A stretch of DNA of 64,000 bases from Paenibacillus polysaccharolyticus (GTDB taxonomy: Bacteria; Bacillota; Bacilli; Paenibacillales; Paenibacillaceae): NCBI RefSeq assembly GCF_900102085.1, contig NZ_FMVM01000017.1, forward strand, positions 119,448 to 183,447, written 5' to 3'. The position numbers and the translations under genes are program-made. Below, one piece after another: positions 44,511 through 52,978 of this stretch. The notes beneath the pieces were generated by a model that worked only from the letters and a program-made list of their open reading frames with translations, was not told the origin of the DNA and did not search any database. Numbering within the stretch: the stretch's first letter is position 1; every line of letters starts with the position of its first letter.

Positions 44511-45626
44511 TTAATTCGTTAACAATTGACGTAATTGATTCTCATGCCGCCCCATCCAGTCCATTCGCTGTTTGAGTTTCACAATTTGCTCTGTAGCCAC
44601 CTCTGGTTTATCCGTCCCTTCCAGCATCCGGCTGATAAAATGCATAACCACATCCAGACTTCGCAGCAAAATCAGCTGCGGGATTGCTTTCAGTTCGTCA
44701 GCGGTGAGTTCAACCTCTTCTCGAAAGCCCTGCACCAGATTAGCCTGCGCCTGCCACATCCATTCTTCGCTCTTGTCCATGGTCAGCATGTCAGACATCG
44801 GAACAGCCAGTTCCATGACTCGCAGATCCCAGGTGGCAAACTCAAAATCAAGAATCGCACTCATGTTGCCTTCTGGGTCTACCAGCACATTGGATGCGTT
44901 CACATCACCATGCACGATTTGATGCGGAAGTTGCTCCATTCCACGCAATGCTTTGAACAAACCTGGCAGTTCAACCAGCAACTGCTCTAACTCCTCGGCA
45001 CAAACCTTCAGCGTTTCCGGTGGCGAAGCACACATTTCCAGTAAACGTTCTGGTGAACACAGTGGATAAGCCTCGTCGATCCGGTAATATGGCGGATATA
45101 CCGGCTTAAGTTCCAATTCGAGCTTGGCAAGAGCTGTTGAGAGATTTCCCGCTGCCCGCCCCAAAGGACGCAATTGCTCGGGGGAATCCCATACCGGATT
45201 TACGCCTTCCAAATAACGAAACAGAGCCACGACTTTAAAAGTTCCCGTGATATGATCTTGTACAAGCTGGTAAGTCTGCCTATTCTCCTCATTAGAATGG
45301 TTACTTTCCTTCGATTCTTGATCCGCTGTCTTGCCGCTACTACTAGATAATGAAATGACTGGTGTTGGCGAATGAAGTTTAAAATCTGTATTGGACAGTG
45401 CGATAAGCACGCCATGTTCAAAAGCTATTTTCGCTTGATCATTATGTGTTTCGTATTGTCTCATAACATAGTCTGCATCACGGGTGTGAAGTACAAAAGT
45501 AGAGTTATTCATACCTCCATTGCTGCGCTTACCTTGCCAATCCGATCTGAAGCCGTATAAGGCTAACACTTCAGAGATTAATTGTTTTTCCTTTGGAAGA
45601 AGAGAATTTTGCTGTTTGTTAGACAC
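44511..45626 (-). CDS. APH-family phosphotransferase
   Basis: Kinase-like phosphotransferase of 371 residues from the aminoglycoside/choline/homoserine kinase superfamily. The N-lobe GGMNNSTFVLHT and the catalytic HGDVNASNVLVD with metal-binding LDFEFATWDL are visible; HxDxxxxN of the family is complete. An unusual Ser/Glu/Asn-rich insert (about residues 94-120, SLSSSSGKTADQESKE...) lies in the N-lobe. The GTG at 45626 follows GAGGAG at nine bases; upstream in-frame residues are less convincing. The substrate cannot be told; homoserine/choline kinase-like metabolism is as likely as resistance. Confidence 0.85.
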   Translation of the reverse strand: MSNKQQNSLLPKEKQLISEVLALYGFRSDWQGKRSNGGMNNSTFVLHTRDADYVMRQYETHNDQAKIAFEHGVLIALSNTDFKLHSPTPVISLSSSSGKTADQESKESNHSNEENRQTYQLVQDHITGTFKVVALFRYLEGVNPVWDSPEQLRPLGRAAGNLSTALAKLELELKPVYPPYYRIDEAYPLCSPERLLEMCASPPETLKVCAEELEQLLVELPGLFKALRGMEQLPHQIVHGDVNASNVLVDPEGNMSAILDFEFATWDLRVMELAVPMSDMLTMDKSEEWMWQAQANLVQGFREEVELTADELKAIPQLILLRSLDVVMHFISRMLEGTDKPEVATEQIVKLKQRMDWMGRHENQLRQLLTN

Positions 45627-45712
45627 CGATTTGAACTCCTCTGTTACGATGATTTGAATGAACTCTTTCATCATATCGGAAGTTGTAAGGCGGGTCTAGT
45701 TTTCTTCAGGCT

Positions 45713-46339
45713 TCAGGCAAAAGGAACATAGCCCGTTCGATTCAACTGCTCCGCGATAATCCGGTACCCTCTTGCGTTTGGATGGACTCTGTCCCAGAAA
45801 AGCAATTCTCGCTCACGTCCTTCAAACTTGTCGTACACCTGAGCACATGCATAGTTACCTGAACCTGCACCATTCAGATAAGAATTGTACTGTCGCACCC
45901 AGTATGCAGCCTCGGTTGATTGTGGATACGGGTTGTACAATCCAATGGAACGAACAAAGTACTTCTGATCCCCTTTTAACTGCCGAATTTGTCGCATAAC
46001 CTGAGATACATGATGACGTGTTTCACCAAGCACTTGTGTCATTTTCCCGGCATTTGGAATACCTCCGCTAGCTTTAAATGTACGGATCAGATCGTTACCA
46101 CCAATGGATACCGTAATCATATCTGCTTCACGTATCGCTTGACGCACCCGAGGATGTCCGTTAATCATCTGCTGAAGTTCTGCCGATGTTAGTCCGTTCA
46201 CACCCAAATTGTCCATAGATACAAATGTACGAAGGTTCATTTCCGCCATACGGCGATAGATTGGAACAAATCCGGTTCCGAGCAAAGCTCCTGTACCTAC
46301 CGTCAAGGAATCCCCTATAGCTACATAACGATATACCAT
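45713..46339 (-). CDS. SGNH/GDSL hydrolase
   Basis: Lipase/esterase-like hydrolase of 208 residues with block I VAIGDSLTVGTGA (nucleophile Ser), block II LGVNGLTS (Gly), block III SIGGNDLIRTF (Asn) and block V WDRVHPNARGY (Asp/His). No signal peptide or membrane segment from the chosen ATG (46339, MVYRYVAIGDS), which follows GAGAGGGGCGGCGGG. It resembles the YpmR/spore-associated SGNH enzymes of Bacilli. Substrate unknown. Confidence 0.88.
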   Translation of the reverse strand: MVYRYVAIGDSLTVGTGALLGTGFVPIYRRMAEMNLRTFVSMDNLGVNGLTSAELQQMINGHPRVRQAIREADMITVSIGGNDLIRTFKASGGIPNAGKMTQVLGETRHHVSQVMRQIRQLKGDQKYFVRSIGLYNPYPQSTEAAYWVRQYNSYLNGAGSGNYACAQVYDKFEGRERELLFWDRVHPNARGYRIIAEQLNRTGYVPFA

Positions 46340-46470
46340 CCCGCCGCCCCTCTCTCTGCTGATCTCCCTGATCATTCATGAACTCCCTATATCCTATGAA
46401 GATCGATTCGACAAAGCGCGGGATAGTGTCCTTAGGCAAACACCAATCTTTGTGTCCATGATGAGTATTA

Positions 46471-46508
46471 TAAAAAAGAAAGCCCCACCACATGATGCGG
46501 CAGAGCTT
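46471..46508 (-). terminator. Terminator after the MMPL transporter gene
   Basis: AAGCTCTGCC pairs with GGTGGGGCTT on the minus strand, followed by TCTTTTTT. Confidence 0.78.
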
Positions 46509-46541
46509 CCCTTCCATATGAAATATCAACATCAATGAGAA

Positions 46542-49500
46542 TCACATACCAACGGTATGATTCGATTCGGAAGATTCCGACTGTTCCTTGTTGCGGAACG
46601 GCCACCAATTCGCCCGCCCGAACATCTTCACCATTACAGGTACGAAGAATGGCAGGAATAACAGGGAATACAGAATCAGACCGCTAAGCACAACGGTAGC
46701 GATTTGCATCATCGAGAGTACCCCGGACGGATACATCGCCGCAAACGTCCCGCTTAGAATGACCGCAGCGGACAAGATGACGGTTCCCATGTTTTTCATC
46801 GCGTATAACATCGCATCCTGTACTCTCATTCCTTTGTTTTCGTTAAATCGATCCATAAGGAAAATGCTGTAATCAACGCCAAGCGCAATCAGCATAACGA
46901 ATCCAAAGAATGGCGTAACCCAACTGATTCCGGCATAACCCATGATATTCACAAAGACCACTTCCGTAAGTGCCATCGATGTGAAGTACGCAAGCAGAAG
47001 TGAAATAATGAGATAAATCGGCATGATGACGGAACGAAGCAGGATTACCAAGATGATAAATGTTCCTGCGAGCATCAGCATAACGGTACGTGTGTAGTCT
47101 TTGTTCGAGATCGACTGCAAATCGGCAAACGTGCTGGTTACACCGCCTACGGCAACATCGGCTTTTTCAAGCGCACTGCCCTGAATTGCACGATGCACTG
47201 CCGCTTCGATATCCGGCACACGGTCAATCGCTTCTGTACCATACGGATTCTCTGCAAAAATAACATCCAGTGTCATCGTCTTGCGATCCTTGGACAGATA
47301 CGTATCGAATACCTTTTTGAAGTCCTTGTTATTCAAGGCTTCTTCAGGAACGTACCAGCCTGCGAGATCGGAATCCGGTGAATTTTGCAGTTGTGTCAGA
47401 TAATCCTGAGCGGAATCGAGACCGCCCGACACCTTCTTGATTCCATCCACACTTTGATTCAAGCCATCTGTCAATTGTGTTAATTGACCACTGAGATCCG
47501 AGAAGCCCTTCTGGATCTTCTCCTGCCCTCCCTGAAGCTGACCCAGACCATTCTGGATAGAAGGGATTTCTTTGATCACTTTACCCTGACCATCGGCAGC
47601 CTGTTTCAATCCTGTCTCCAGTTGACCTATACCTGCTACAATCTGACCCAGACCATCGGCCAAAGCCTTCTGTCCGGATGCTGCGGAAGCAAAACCTTCA
47701 TTGGCTTGATTGATTCCAGCCGCAGCTGAACTCAGATTCGTCTGAATTTGGGAAAGTCCCTGCGCAAGCTGCGCAGTGCCTGAACCGGTTTGACCAATCG
47801 TGCCTTTGATGCGTTGATAGTCAGCATCTTGCTGCAACTCAGGGAAACGCTCTTCCAGAGCAGAGAAAGATGCTGTAAGACTCGTCAATGCTGTTGAGAC
47901 ACCTGTCAGTTGCTGCTCCAGTTCCTTCGTTCCATCGCCCAGTGCAGCAACACCTGCTCCTGCCTGACGGTAGGCTTGCAACAACTGATCATTCGCTTTG
48001 GCAAGCTGGTCTGCACTGGTTTTGGCTTGTTGAAGTCCGGCTTTGAGATCCCCTGCACCAGACGATCCGTCCCGAATCCCTTTTTCAATGCGCTTTAGTC
48101 CGTCGCTAAGCTGCGTAATACCGGATTGCAGCTGGCTTGTTCCCTTGGTTAGCTGACCTGCTCCGTTTGCTGCCTCTTTAAGCTGTGGTTCATTTTTGCT
48201 CAATTCATTACTTGCTTTGCTAAGACCATCGCTGATTTTATCCAGACCTGTCTTGCCCTCACCCAGACCATCCGATAGTGTACCTACCTGTTTGGTTACT
48301 TCAAAATCTTTGATCTCATCCCCCGTTGGACGTGTCATACTACGAACACCCGCAACACCGGGAACCTTCTCTACTTCGCGGCTGATCTTCTCTGCCACAG
48401 CCATATATTTGGCATTATCCATCGTTTCGTCATTCTGAATGACGATCTGACCCGGCAGGGATTCTCCTGGCCCGAAGCTATCTGAAATAATATTAAAAGC
48501 TTTGACCGAATCGTATTTGTCACCAATCTCATCCAGACTGTTGAATGATAATTTCCCGTCATATGTTGACAAAAGAGGCACCGTAACTGCGGCAACTATC
48601 AACAGAGCTGCCCACGGACGTTTAAGTGAGAATTTACCTGCTGCACCGTAGATTTTGCTCTCGGCATGTTCGAGCGATCCTTTGGATGGCCAGAATAACT
48701 TTCTGCCCAGTACAGCCATAAAGAACGGCACAATCGTCACGAGTGCCAGCATCATCACGGCAATCCCTACAGCGACAGCGACCGCAGAACGGTACAACAT
48801 AAACTGGGCGAAACCGATGGCCACGAATCCAACCAGCACTGCCAGAGCAGAGAAAAATACTGTTTTACCTGCGGTGCGATATGTAGCTATAATGGCATCC
48901 CATGTGTTCTCATGGTGCGCAAGTTCTTCCTTGAACCGGCTGATCAATAGAATGCAGTAGTCTGTACCGATCCCGAACATAACTGCAACCATAAAGATCT
49001 GTGTGAACGTAGAGAGCGGGAAGTTAACCCCATCGACCAGGAACGCAACAATCTGTTGGGATACGATATAGCTGATTCCCACCGTCAGCAGCGGTACAAA
49101 TGGTGCCACGAACGAGCGGAACACGAGGAACAGAATAAGCAAAATAAAGACAACCGTAATGTATTCCGATTTCTTGAGTCCTTCCTGAGAACTCTCAATC
49201 GTATCTTCATCAATTAACCCTTTACCTGTAATATAATGCTCCACATTTACTGATTCCAGCGCATCATTCAGATCGTTCCGCATTTCCTTTACCGTGCGGT
49301 CACCCATCTCAATGGAGAGTGAAGTCAGAATGGTTTTACCGTCCTTCGAGATCATTTTGTCTGACAGTTCTGGCTGTGAGAATGGTTCCAGAACAGACAA
49401 AATGCCGAGTTTTTGTTTATCGGCCTCAAGCAGTTTAACCGCCTTTTCTGCCTCTTGTTTACCTGTTGTGCCAAGACCATCTGGATTATAAAACACCAGT

Positions 49501-49709
49501 GCAATAGAAGTTCCTTTTTGTTCTCCATTTTGGGCTGCGGCTTCATTCAAAATTGCCGCTGCGTTTGTGGAAGAGTACCCCTCCGGCACGGAAAACTGTC
49601 CTTTTTCACGAATTAATTCACTCATGTTTGGCGCGGTAAACATCAATACAGCTGCGGCGACAATCCACAGCCCCATGATCCACCAGCGTCCTTTTAATAT
49701 CGCTCTCAT
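46542..49709 (-). CDS. MMPL family transporter with heptad-repeat extracellular domain
   Basis: RND-type export protein of 1055 residues. Two halves each have membrane segments with the MMPL motifs FGIGTDYCILLISRF (first half) and LIALGVDYSIFLMDRF (second half), whose Asp residues relay protons. The second extracellular domain is enlarged by about 300 residues (roughly 470-780) made of xxxLxxG heptads such as LSDGLKRIEKG and LAQGLSQIQTN, like the YhgE/Pip family repeat, probably a long helical hairpin reaching into the wall. It starts at 49709, its ATG overlapping the marR stop (TAATG). Substrate may be a lipid or antimicrobial; B. subtilis YdfJ is the nearest kind. Confidence 0.92.
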   Translation of the reverse strand: MRAILKGRWWIMGLWIVAAAVLMFTAPNMSELIREKGQFSVPEGYSSTNAAAILNEAAAQNGEQKGTSIALVFYNPDGLGTTGKQEAEKAVKLLEADKQKLGILSVLEPFSQPELSDKMISKDGKTILTSLSIEMGDRTVKEMRNDLNDALESVNVEHYITGKGLIDEDTIESSQEGLKKSEYITVVFILLILFLVFRSFVAPFVPLLTVGISYIVSQQIVAFLVDGVNFPLSTFTQIFMVAVMFGIGTDYCILLISRFKEELAHHENTWDAIIATYRTAGKTVFFSALAVLVGFVAIGFAQFMLYRSAVAVAVGIAVMMLALVTIVPFFMAVLGRKLFWPSKGSLEHAESKIYGAAGKFSLKRPWAALLIVAAVTVPLLSTYDGKLSFNSLDEIGDKYDSVKAFNIISDSFGPGESLPGQIVIQNDETMDNAKYMAVAEKISREVEKVPGVAGVRSMTRPTGDEIKDFEVTKQVGTLSDGLGEGKTGLDKISDGLSKASNELSKNEPQLKEAANGAGQLTKGTSQLQSGITQLSDGLKRIEKGIRDGSSGAGDLKAGLQQAKTSADQLAKANDQLLQAYRQAGAGVAALGDGTKELEQQLTGVSTALTSLTASFSALEERFPELQQDADYQRIKGTIGQTGSGTAQLAQGLSQIQTNLSSAAAGINQANEGFASAASGQKALADGLGQIVAGIGQLETGLKQAADGQGKVIKEIPSIQNGLGQLQGGQEKIQKGFSDLSGQLTQLTDGLNQSVDGIKKVSGGLDSAQDYLTQLQNSPDSDLAGWYVPEEALNNKDFKKVFDTYLSKDRKTMTLDVIFAENPYGTEAIDRVPDIEAAVHRAIQGSALEKADVAVGGVTSTFADLQSISNKDYTRTVMLMLAGTFIILVILLRSVIMPIYLIISLLLAYFTSMALTEVVFVNIMGYAGISWVTPFFGFVMLIALGVDYSIFLMDRFNENKGMRVQDAMLYAMKNMGTVILSAAVILSGTFAAMYPSGVLSMMQIATVVLSGLILYSLLFLPFFVPVMVKMFGRANWWPFRNKEQSESSESNHTVGM

Positions 49710-50164
49710 TACTTCTCCAGCCCTTCTTCTTGTGTTAGTAACGCTGCAAGCTTCTCAAAAGATTCAATAAAGTTCTGGACCGCTTCTGGTGTAAAATGTT
49801 TCAAGTAAGGTTCAAGAACCTTCTGAATTTCCAGCTCAGTCTCCTTGTAAATCTGAAGACCAGCCTCGGTCAGAGTCAGATAGATAACACGACGATCACG
49901 TTCATCCCCTGCACGATGCACCAGATTCCGGTCAGCCAGCTTGTTGACCAGAGCCGTAATGCTACTCTTGCCCACACACAGGAGCTCCGCAAGATCCGAC
50001 GGGGTGCAGGCAGGCTTTTCATGTATGAGGCGCAGTGCACAAAACTGATCCGTTGTGACCGTTTGCCCTACCTTTTCCCGTATCTGGGTATCAAATCGCT
50101 TGTTAACCAGGAAAGATGCATCCAGATAACGATTCACCAAACTTTTGGCATCTGGGATGTTCAT
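49709..50164 (-). CDS. MarR family repressor of the MMPL transporter
   Basis: Winged-helix regulator of 151 residues. The recognition region reads LAELLCVGKSSITALVNKL and the wing DERDRRVIYLTLTE, both typical. The ATG at 50164 (MNIPDAKSLVNRY) follows AAAGGAG. Its stop overlaps the transporter start by one base, so the pair is translationally coupled. A perfect inverted repeat at 50186-50204 between its promoter and start suggests autorepression released by a ligand, probably a transporter substrate. Confidence 0.92.
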   Translation of the reverse strand: MNIPDAKSLVNRYLDASFLVNKRFDTQIREKVGQTVTTDQFCALRLIHEKPACTPSDLAELLCVGKSSITALVNKLADRNLVHRAGDERDRRVIYLTLTEAGLQIYKETELEIQKVLEPYLKHFTPEAVQNFIESFEKLAALLTQEEGLEK

Positions 50165-50185
50165 ATATTTTTCTCCTTTCAAAAC

Positions 50186-50204
50186 TAGTTCACATAACGA
50201 ACTA
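50186..50204. promoter_or_regulatory. Palindromic operator of the marR-MMPL operon
   Basis: TAGTTC-acataac-GAACTA is a perfect 6+6 inverted repeat with a 7-base spacer, 22 bases before the marR start. On the minus strand TTGCTT - 16 - TATAGA lies just upstream, so a bound dimer would block the start region. Confidence 0.72.
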
Positions 50205-50272
50205 TTCATCAGTAAAACTATTCTATAATGAAACTATGTTGAGAAGCAATACTTTTTTCCTACTCCTTAAAC

Positions 50273-50320
50273 AAAAAAACAGGACATCTGGCTCAGCACT
50301 TTTGCCAAGCCAAATATCCT
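50273..50320 (-). terminator. Terminator after the GNAT gene
   Basis: AGGATATTTGGCT pairs with AGCCAGATGTCCT (two mismatches) on the minus strand, followed by TTTTTTT. Confidence 0.8.
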
Positions 50321-50374
50321 ATCTGATTTAATCGTATATGATTATACGCAAAACGTTTTAAAGTACATCCCTTG

Positions 50375-50812
50375 CTAGGCTTCCTGCTCATCGTCCTCTT
50401 TCTCAAGCACACAGCGGAATCTCTCCACGCCTGGATACAGTTCACCGAGACTATAGACGACAAATCCCGTGTTTCGGTAAAACTCCACCGCTTCCTGGTC
50501 CGTTTCCGCAATCAAAGTATCTGGATTGTACTCTGCAAGAAGCTGTGAAATCATGCCCCGCCCGTAATTTTTGAAACGGTTCTCGGGCAGAACTGCAATG
50601 TGGCGAATGGTAATTTCGTTCGCTCCCGTATGTTCATAGCCAATTAGGCCAACCAACTGTCCTTCATCCTCATATCCTGTCAGAAACAGGTTACTCTGTG
50701 TCACATACTGCTGTACCGCCTGATTGACCTGATCAGGGTCAGGAAAGACAGCGTAAGAGAGCAGCTCCTGGACTTCCGGCTCCTGCAATCGTGGCTTCAA
50801 ATTTTTCAACAA
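50375..50812 (-). CDS. GNAT family N-acetyltransferase
   Basis: Acetyl-CoA-dependent acetyltransferase of 145 residues. The acetyl-CoA loop appears as HIAVLPENRFKNYGRGMISQL, followed by AETDQEAVEFYRNTGFVVYS, the usual GNAT C-terminal motif. It starts at a TTG at 50812 with GGAGG seven bases upstream; the frame stays open further upstream into the methyltransferase gene end without a binding site. It follows the methyltransferase by 23 bases, so the two are co-transcribed. Acceptor unknown. Confidence 0.85.
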   Translation of the reverse strand: MLKNLKPRLQEPEVQELLSYAVFPDPDQVNQAVQQYVTQSNLFLTGYEDEGQLVGLIGYEHTGANEITIRHIAVLPENRFKNYGRGMISQLLAEYNPDTLIAETDQEAVEFYRNTGFVVYSLGELYPGVERFRCVLEKEDDEQEA

Positions 50813-50835
50813 AACAATTCCTCCAATATAAGTAC

Positions 50836-51549
50836 TTAGTCTTTCTGCACAGCAAACCGAAGCAACTCGCAACGAAACTCTGTCGGTTCATCATACTTCT
50901 CTTCTTGGATCGTCTGGGTTACATGCTCCTGAAACAAAATGTTCCAGCCCTCGTAGGCCTGTTCCAGTAAAGCCATGACTTCGGATGTCGGCAGGTTCAA
51001 TTCAATCAATGGCTCAATCTGACGGCCTGTCTGGATTTCTTTTTCTTCCACACTGGTACTCATCATAATACAATGGATACCTCCGAGCCGGGTTCCCTCT
51101 TTTAATCGTTCCACTGTTTCAAGAAAAGCCTCTTTGCTAGATGTGTGTTCCAGACAGGAACAGGCCGCAATAAAGTCAAATGCTTTCGGTTGAATCCGGT
51201 AATGCTCAACATCTGCTTTTTCGGCCTGAACGATGTGATCCACCTCATACTGTTTCGCATACTTGCGAAGTCCGTCTACCGCTTCATCCAACAGATCCAC
51301 GCCAATAACCTCGCTGTTTGTATCTGCCAGACGTTGTGCAATCGGAATCGTATGTCTGCCCACACCACATCCCAGGTCAAGTACACGTAATTCCTGTTTA
51401 TGAACAAGCAAACGTTCCAACATCTCCATCACCATAGGCATGGGTCTGGACATCCATGTTCCGTCTTCAAACAATTCATTGTTTTTATAAAAGTTAGAAT
51501 GATATCCCGCTTCGGCTTGACGAGCAGCCTCAAATTGTTCTTCCCGCAT
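50836..51549 (-). CDS. Class I SAM-dependent methyltransferase
   Basis: 237-residue methyltransferase. Motif I VLDLGCGVGRHTIP binds SAM at about residues 56-69, motif II EVIGVDLLDEAV and motif IV FDFIAACSCLEHTS follow, the order of class I enzymes; the TehB/UbiE-like form acts on small molecules. The ATG at 51549 follows AGGAGGTAACTAA. It heads a two-gene operon with the GNAT gene. Substrate not predictable. Confidence 0.88.
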   Translation of the reverse strand: MREEQFEAARQAEAGYHSNFYKNNELFEDGTWMSRPMPMVMEMLERLLVHKQELRVLDLGCGVGRHTIPIAQRLADTNSEVIGVDLLDEAVDGLRKYAKQYEVDHIVQAEKADVEHYRIQPKAFDFIAACSCLEHTSSKEAFLETVERLKEGTRLGGIHCIMMSTSVEEKEIQTGRQIEPLIELNLPTSEVMALLEQAYEGWNILFQEHVTQTIQEEKYDEPTEFRCELLRFAVQKD

Positions 51550-51591
51550 TTAGTTACCTCCTGCAATGGATTTAGACCTTTACAGTAACGT

Positions 51592-51921
51592 TCACCTAAA
51601 AACGAAGAAAAGAATCATATAAATTACTATCATAATTAAACTGGCCGTGACAAGTATTTTCCCCGCATCCCGTTTACTGGCATAGTCATTAAACAACAGT
51701 ATTCCACCAATGGTCATCGCAATGGGCGCAAAAAATATCGTCATGATCACGAGCAGCACCATAGAATAACGATCCAATGTCGATTCTTCATACTCCGACA
51801 TATATGGCTGATCTGGCTTGGCCGTTTTGGTCGTTACCATATTGCCGCACGACTTACATTTGAATTCATCTTCTCCCATAGGTTGATGACAATACGAGCA
51901 TTCTCTTGAAAAACGTGGCAT
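51592..51921 (-). CDS. Zinc-ribbon membrane protein
   Basis: 109-residue protein with an N-terminal zinc ribbon (CSYCHQPMGEDEFKCKSCGN, two CxxC pairs) and two membrane segments (about 53-75 and 86-106). The ATG at 51921 follows GGAGGGAGATAGAT. It lies 29 bases after the hydrolase gene on the same strand, so they are likely one transcript. Function unknown; the layout is common among small Bacillales membrane proteins. Confidence 0.78.
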   Translation of the reverse strand: MPRFSRECSYCHQPMGEDEFKCKSCGNMVTTKTAKPDQPYMSEYEESTLDRYSMVLLVIMTIFFAPIAMTIGGILLFNDYASKRDAGKILVTASLIMIVIYMILFFVFR

Positions 51922-51950
51922 ATCTATCTCCCTCCATCGGTGAACCGGTC

Positions 51951-52895
51951 TCAAAGTGGCATATGTTTCTGCAAAAAAGCTCCCAGCACCGCTTTATATT
52001 TCTCGCGATCAACCTGAAAGGCCGTTCCGTGACCTGCACGAGGAATCGTCAGCAGTTCCTTCTCTGACTTACACACTTCGTACAAGCGATACACCATTTC
52101 CGTTGGTACAAACAGGTCCGCCTCACCATGGATGAAGAGCACCGGTACGTTAACTTTGGCGAGTTGCTTCAGTGCAGATGCTTCTTTAAATGAGTATCCG
52201 GCCTTCCATCTTGTAATCAAGCTGGTCACCGGAATGAACGGAAAAGGCGGTAGCTTGTACAACTGTTTCAATTGGAATGTCAGTTCTTCCTCAACCGATG
52301 TATAGGCACAGTCCGATACAATGGCTCTGACCTGATCAGGCAGCTCTTCCCCGCCTGTCATCAGCACAGTCGCACCTCCCATCGATATGCCATGCAGAAC
52401 AATATCTGTATTTAGTCCTACATGTCCCAGCACCCATCCGATCCACTGAACATAATCTTTCCGATCTAACCAGCCAAATCCGATGACCTCTCCTTCACTC
52501 TGACCATGTCCGCGATCATCCGGCATTAATACGTGATAACCCAGGGTTTCAGCGTAAAATCGGGCGAAGCCCGCCATTTCTCTGCCTTTCCCCGAGTAGC
52601 CATGAGCCAGAATAACTGTCTTTGCAGACTTGTTCTTTGAAGGAAGCCAGATGCCAGAGAGTCTCAATCCATCTTGAGACTGGATGGTCACCGTCTTGGT
52701 ATCCTGAGCATCAAGCCATTGTAAATCACCAACAGTACTGATCAGTTCATCTTCCACTTCCGTTTTAAGATTCGGATTATCCGCCAAAAATGTTTTCGGC
52801 GTACGCCGAATCGCTGTCTTGAAGAAATAAAGTCCTCCAACCCACAGCAGAGCTATGATGATGATGATGAGAGCCGCCAGCCCGTAAAATATCAT
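51951..52895 (-). CDS. Membrane-anchored alpha/beta hydrolase (YqkD type)
   Basis: 314-residue serine hydrolase with an N-terminal membrane anchor (about residues 2-25) and an extracytoplasmic or membrane-associated catalytic domain. HGYSGKGREM forms the oxyanion region, the nucleophile Ser is in LHGISMGGATVL, the acid in HGEADLFVP and the His in RAGHGTAF. It resembles B. subtilis YqkD. The ATG at 52895 follows GGAGGATTTTTTAC. Substrate unknown. Confidence 0.87.
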   Translation of the reverse strand: MIFYGLAALIIIIIALLWVGGLYFFKTAIRRTPKTFLADNPNLKTEVEDELISTVGDLQWLDAQDTKTVTIQSQDGLRLSGIWLPSKNKSAKTVILAHGYSGKGREMAGFARFYAETLGYHVLMPDDRGHGQSEGEVIGFGWLDRKDYVQWIGWVLGHVGLNTDIVLHGISMGGATVLMTGGEELPDQVRAIVSDCAYTSVEEELTFQLKQLYKLPPFPFIPVTSLITRWKAGYSFKEASALKQLAKVNVPVLFIHGEADLFVPTEMVYRLYEVCKSEKELLTIPRAGHGTAFQVDREKYKAVLGAFLQKHMPL

Positions 52896-52978
52896 GTAAA
52901 AAATCCTCCATTTCAGTCTATGAGTTAAAGCGACTCCATATTTAAATCAATTATAATGCCGTCATAACCTAGCATGCT

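Noticed and set aside
44511..45626. Antibiotic resistance aminoglycoside phosphotransferase
   Set aside because: Only the general kinase-like fold is visible; nothing ties it to an aminoglycoside, so the call is left at superfamily level.
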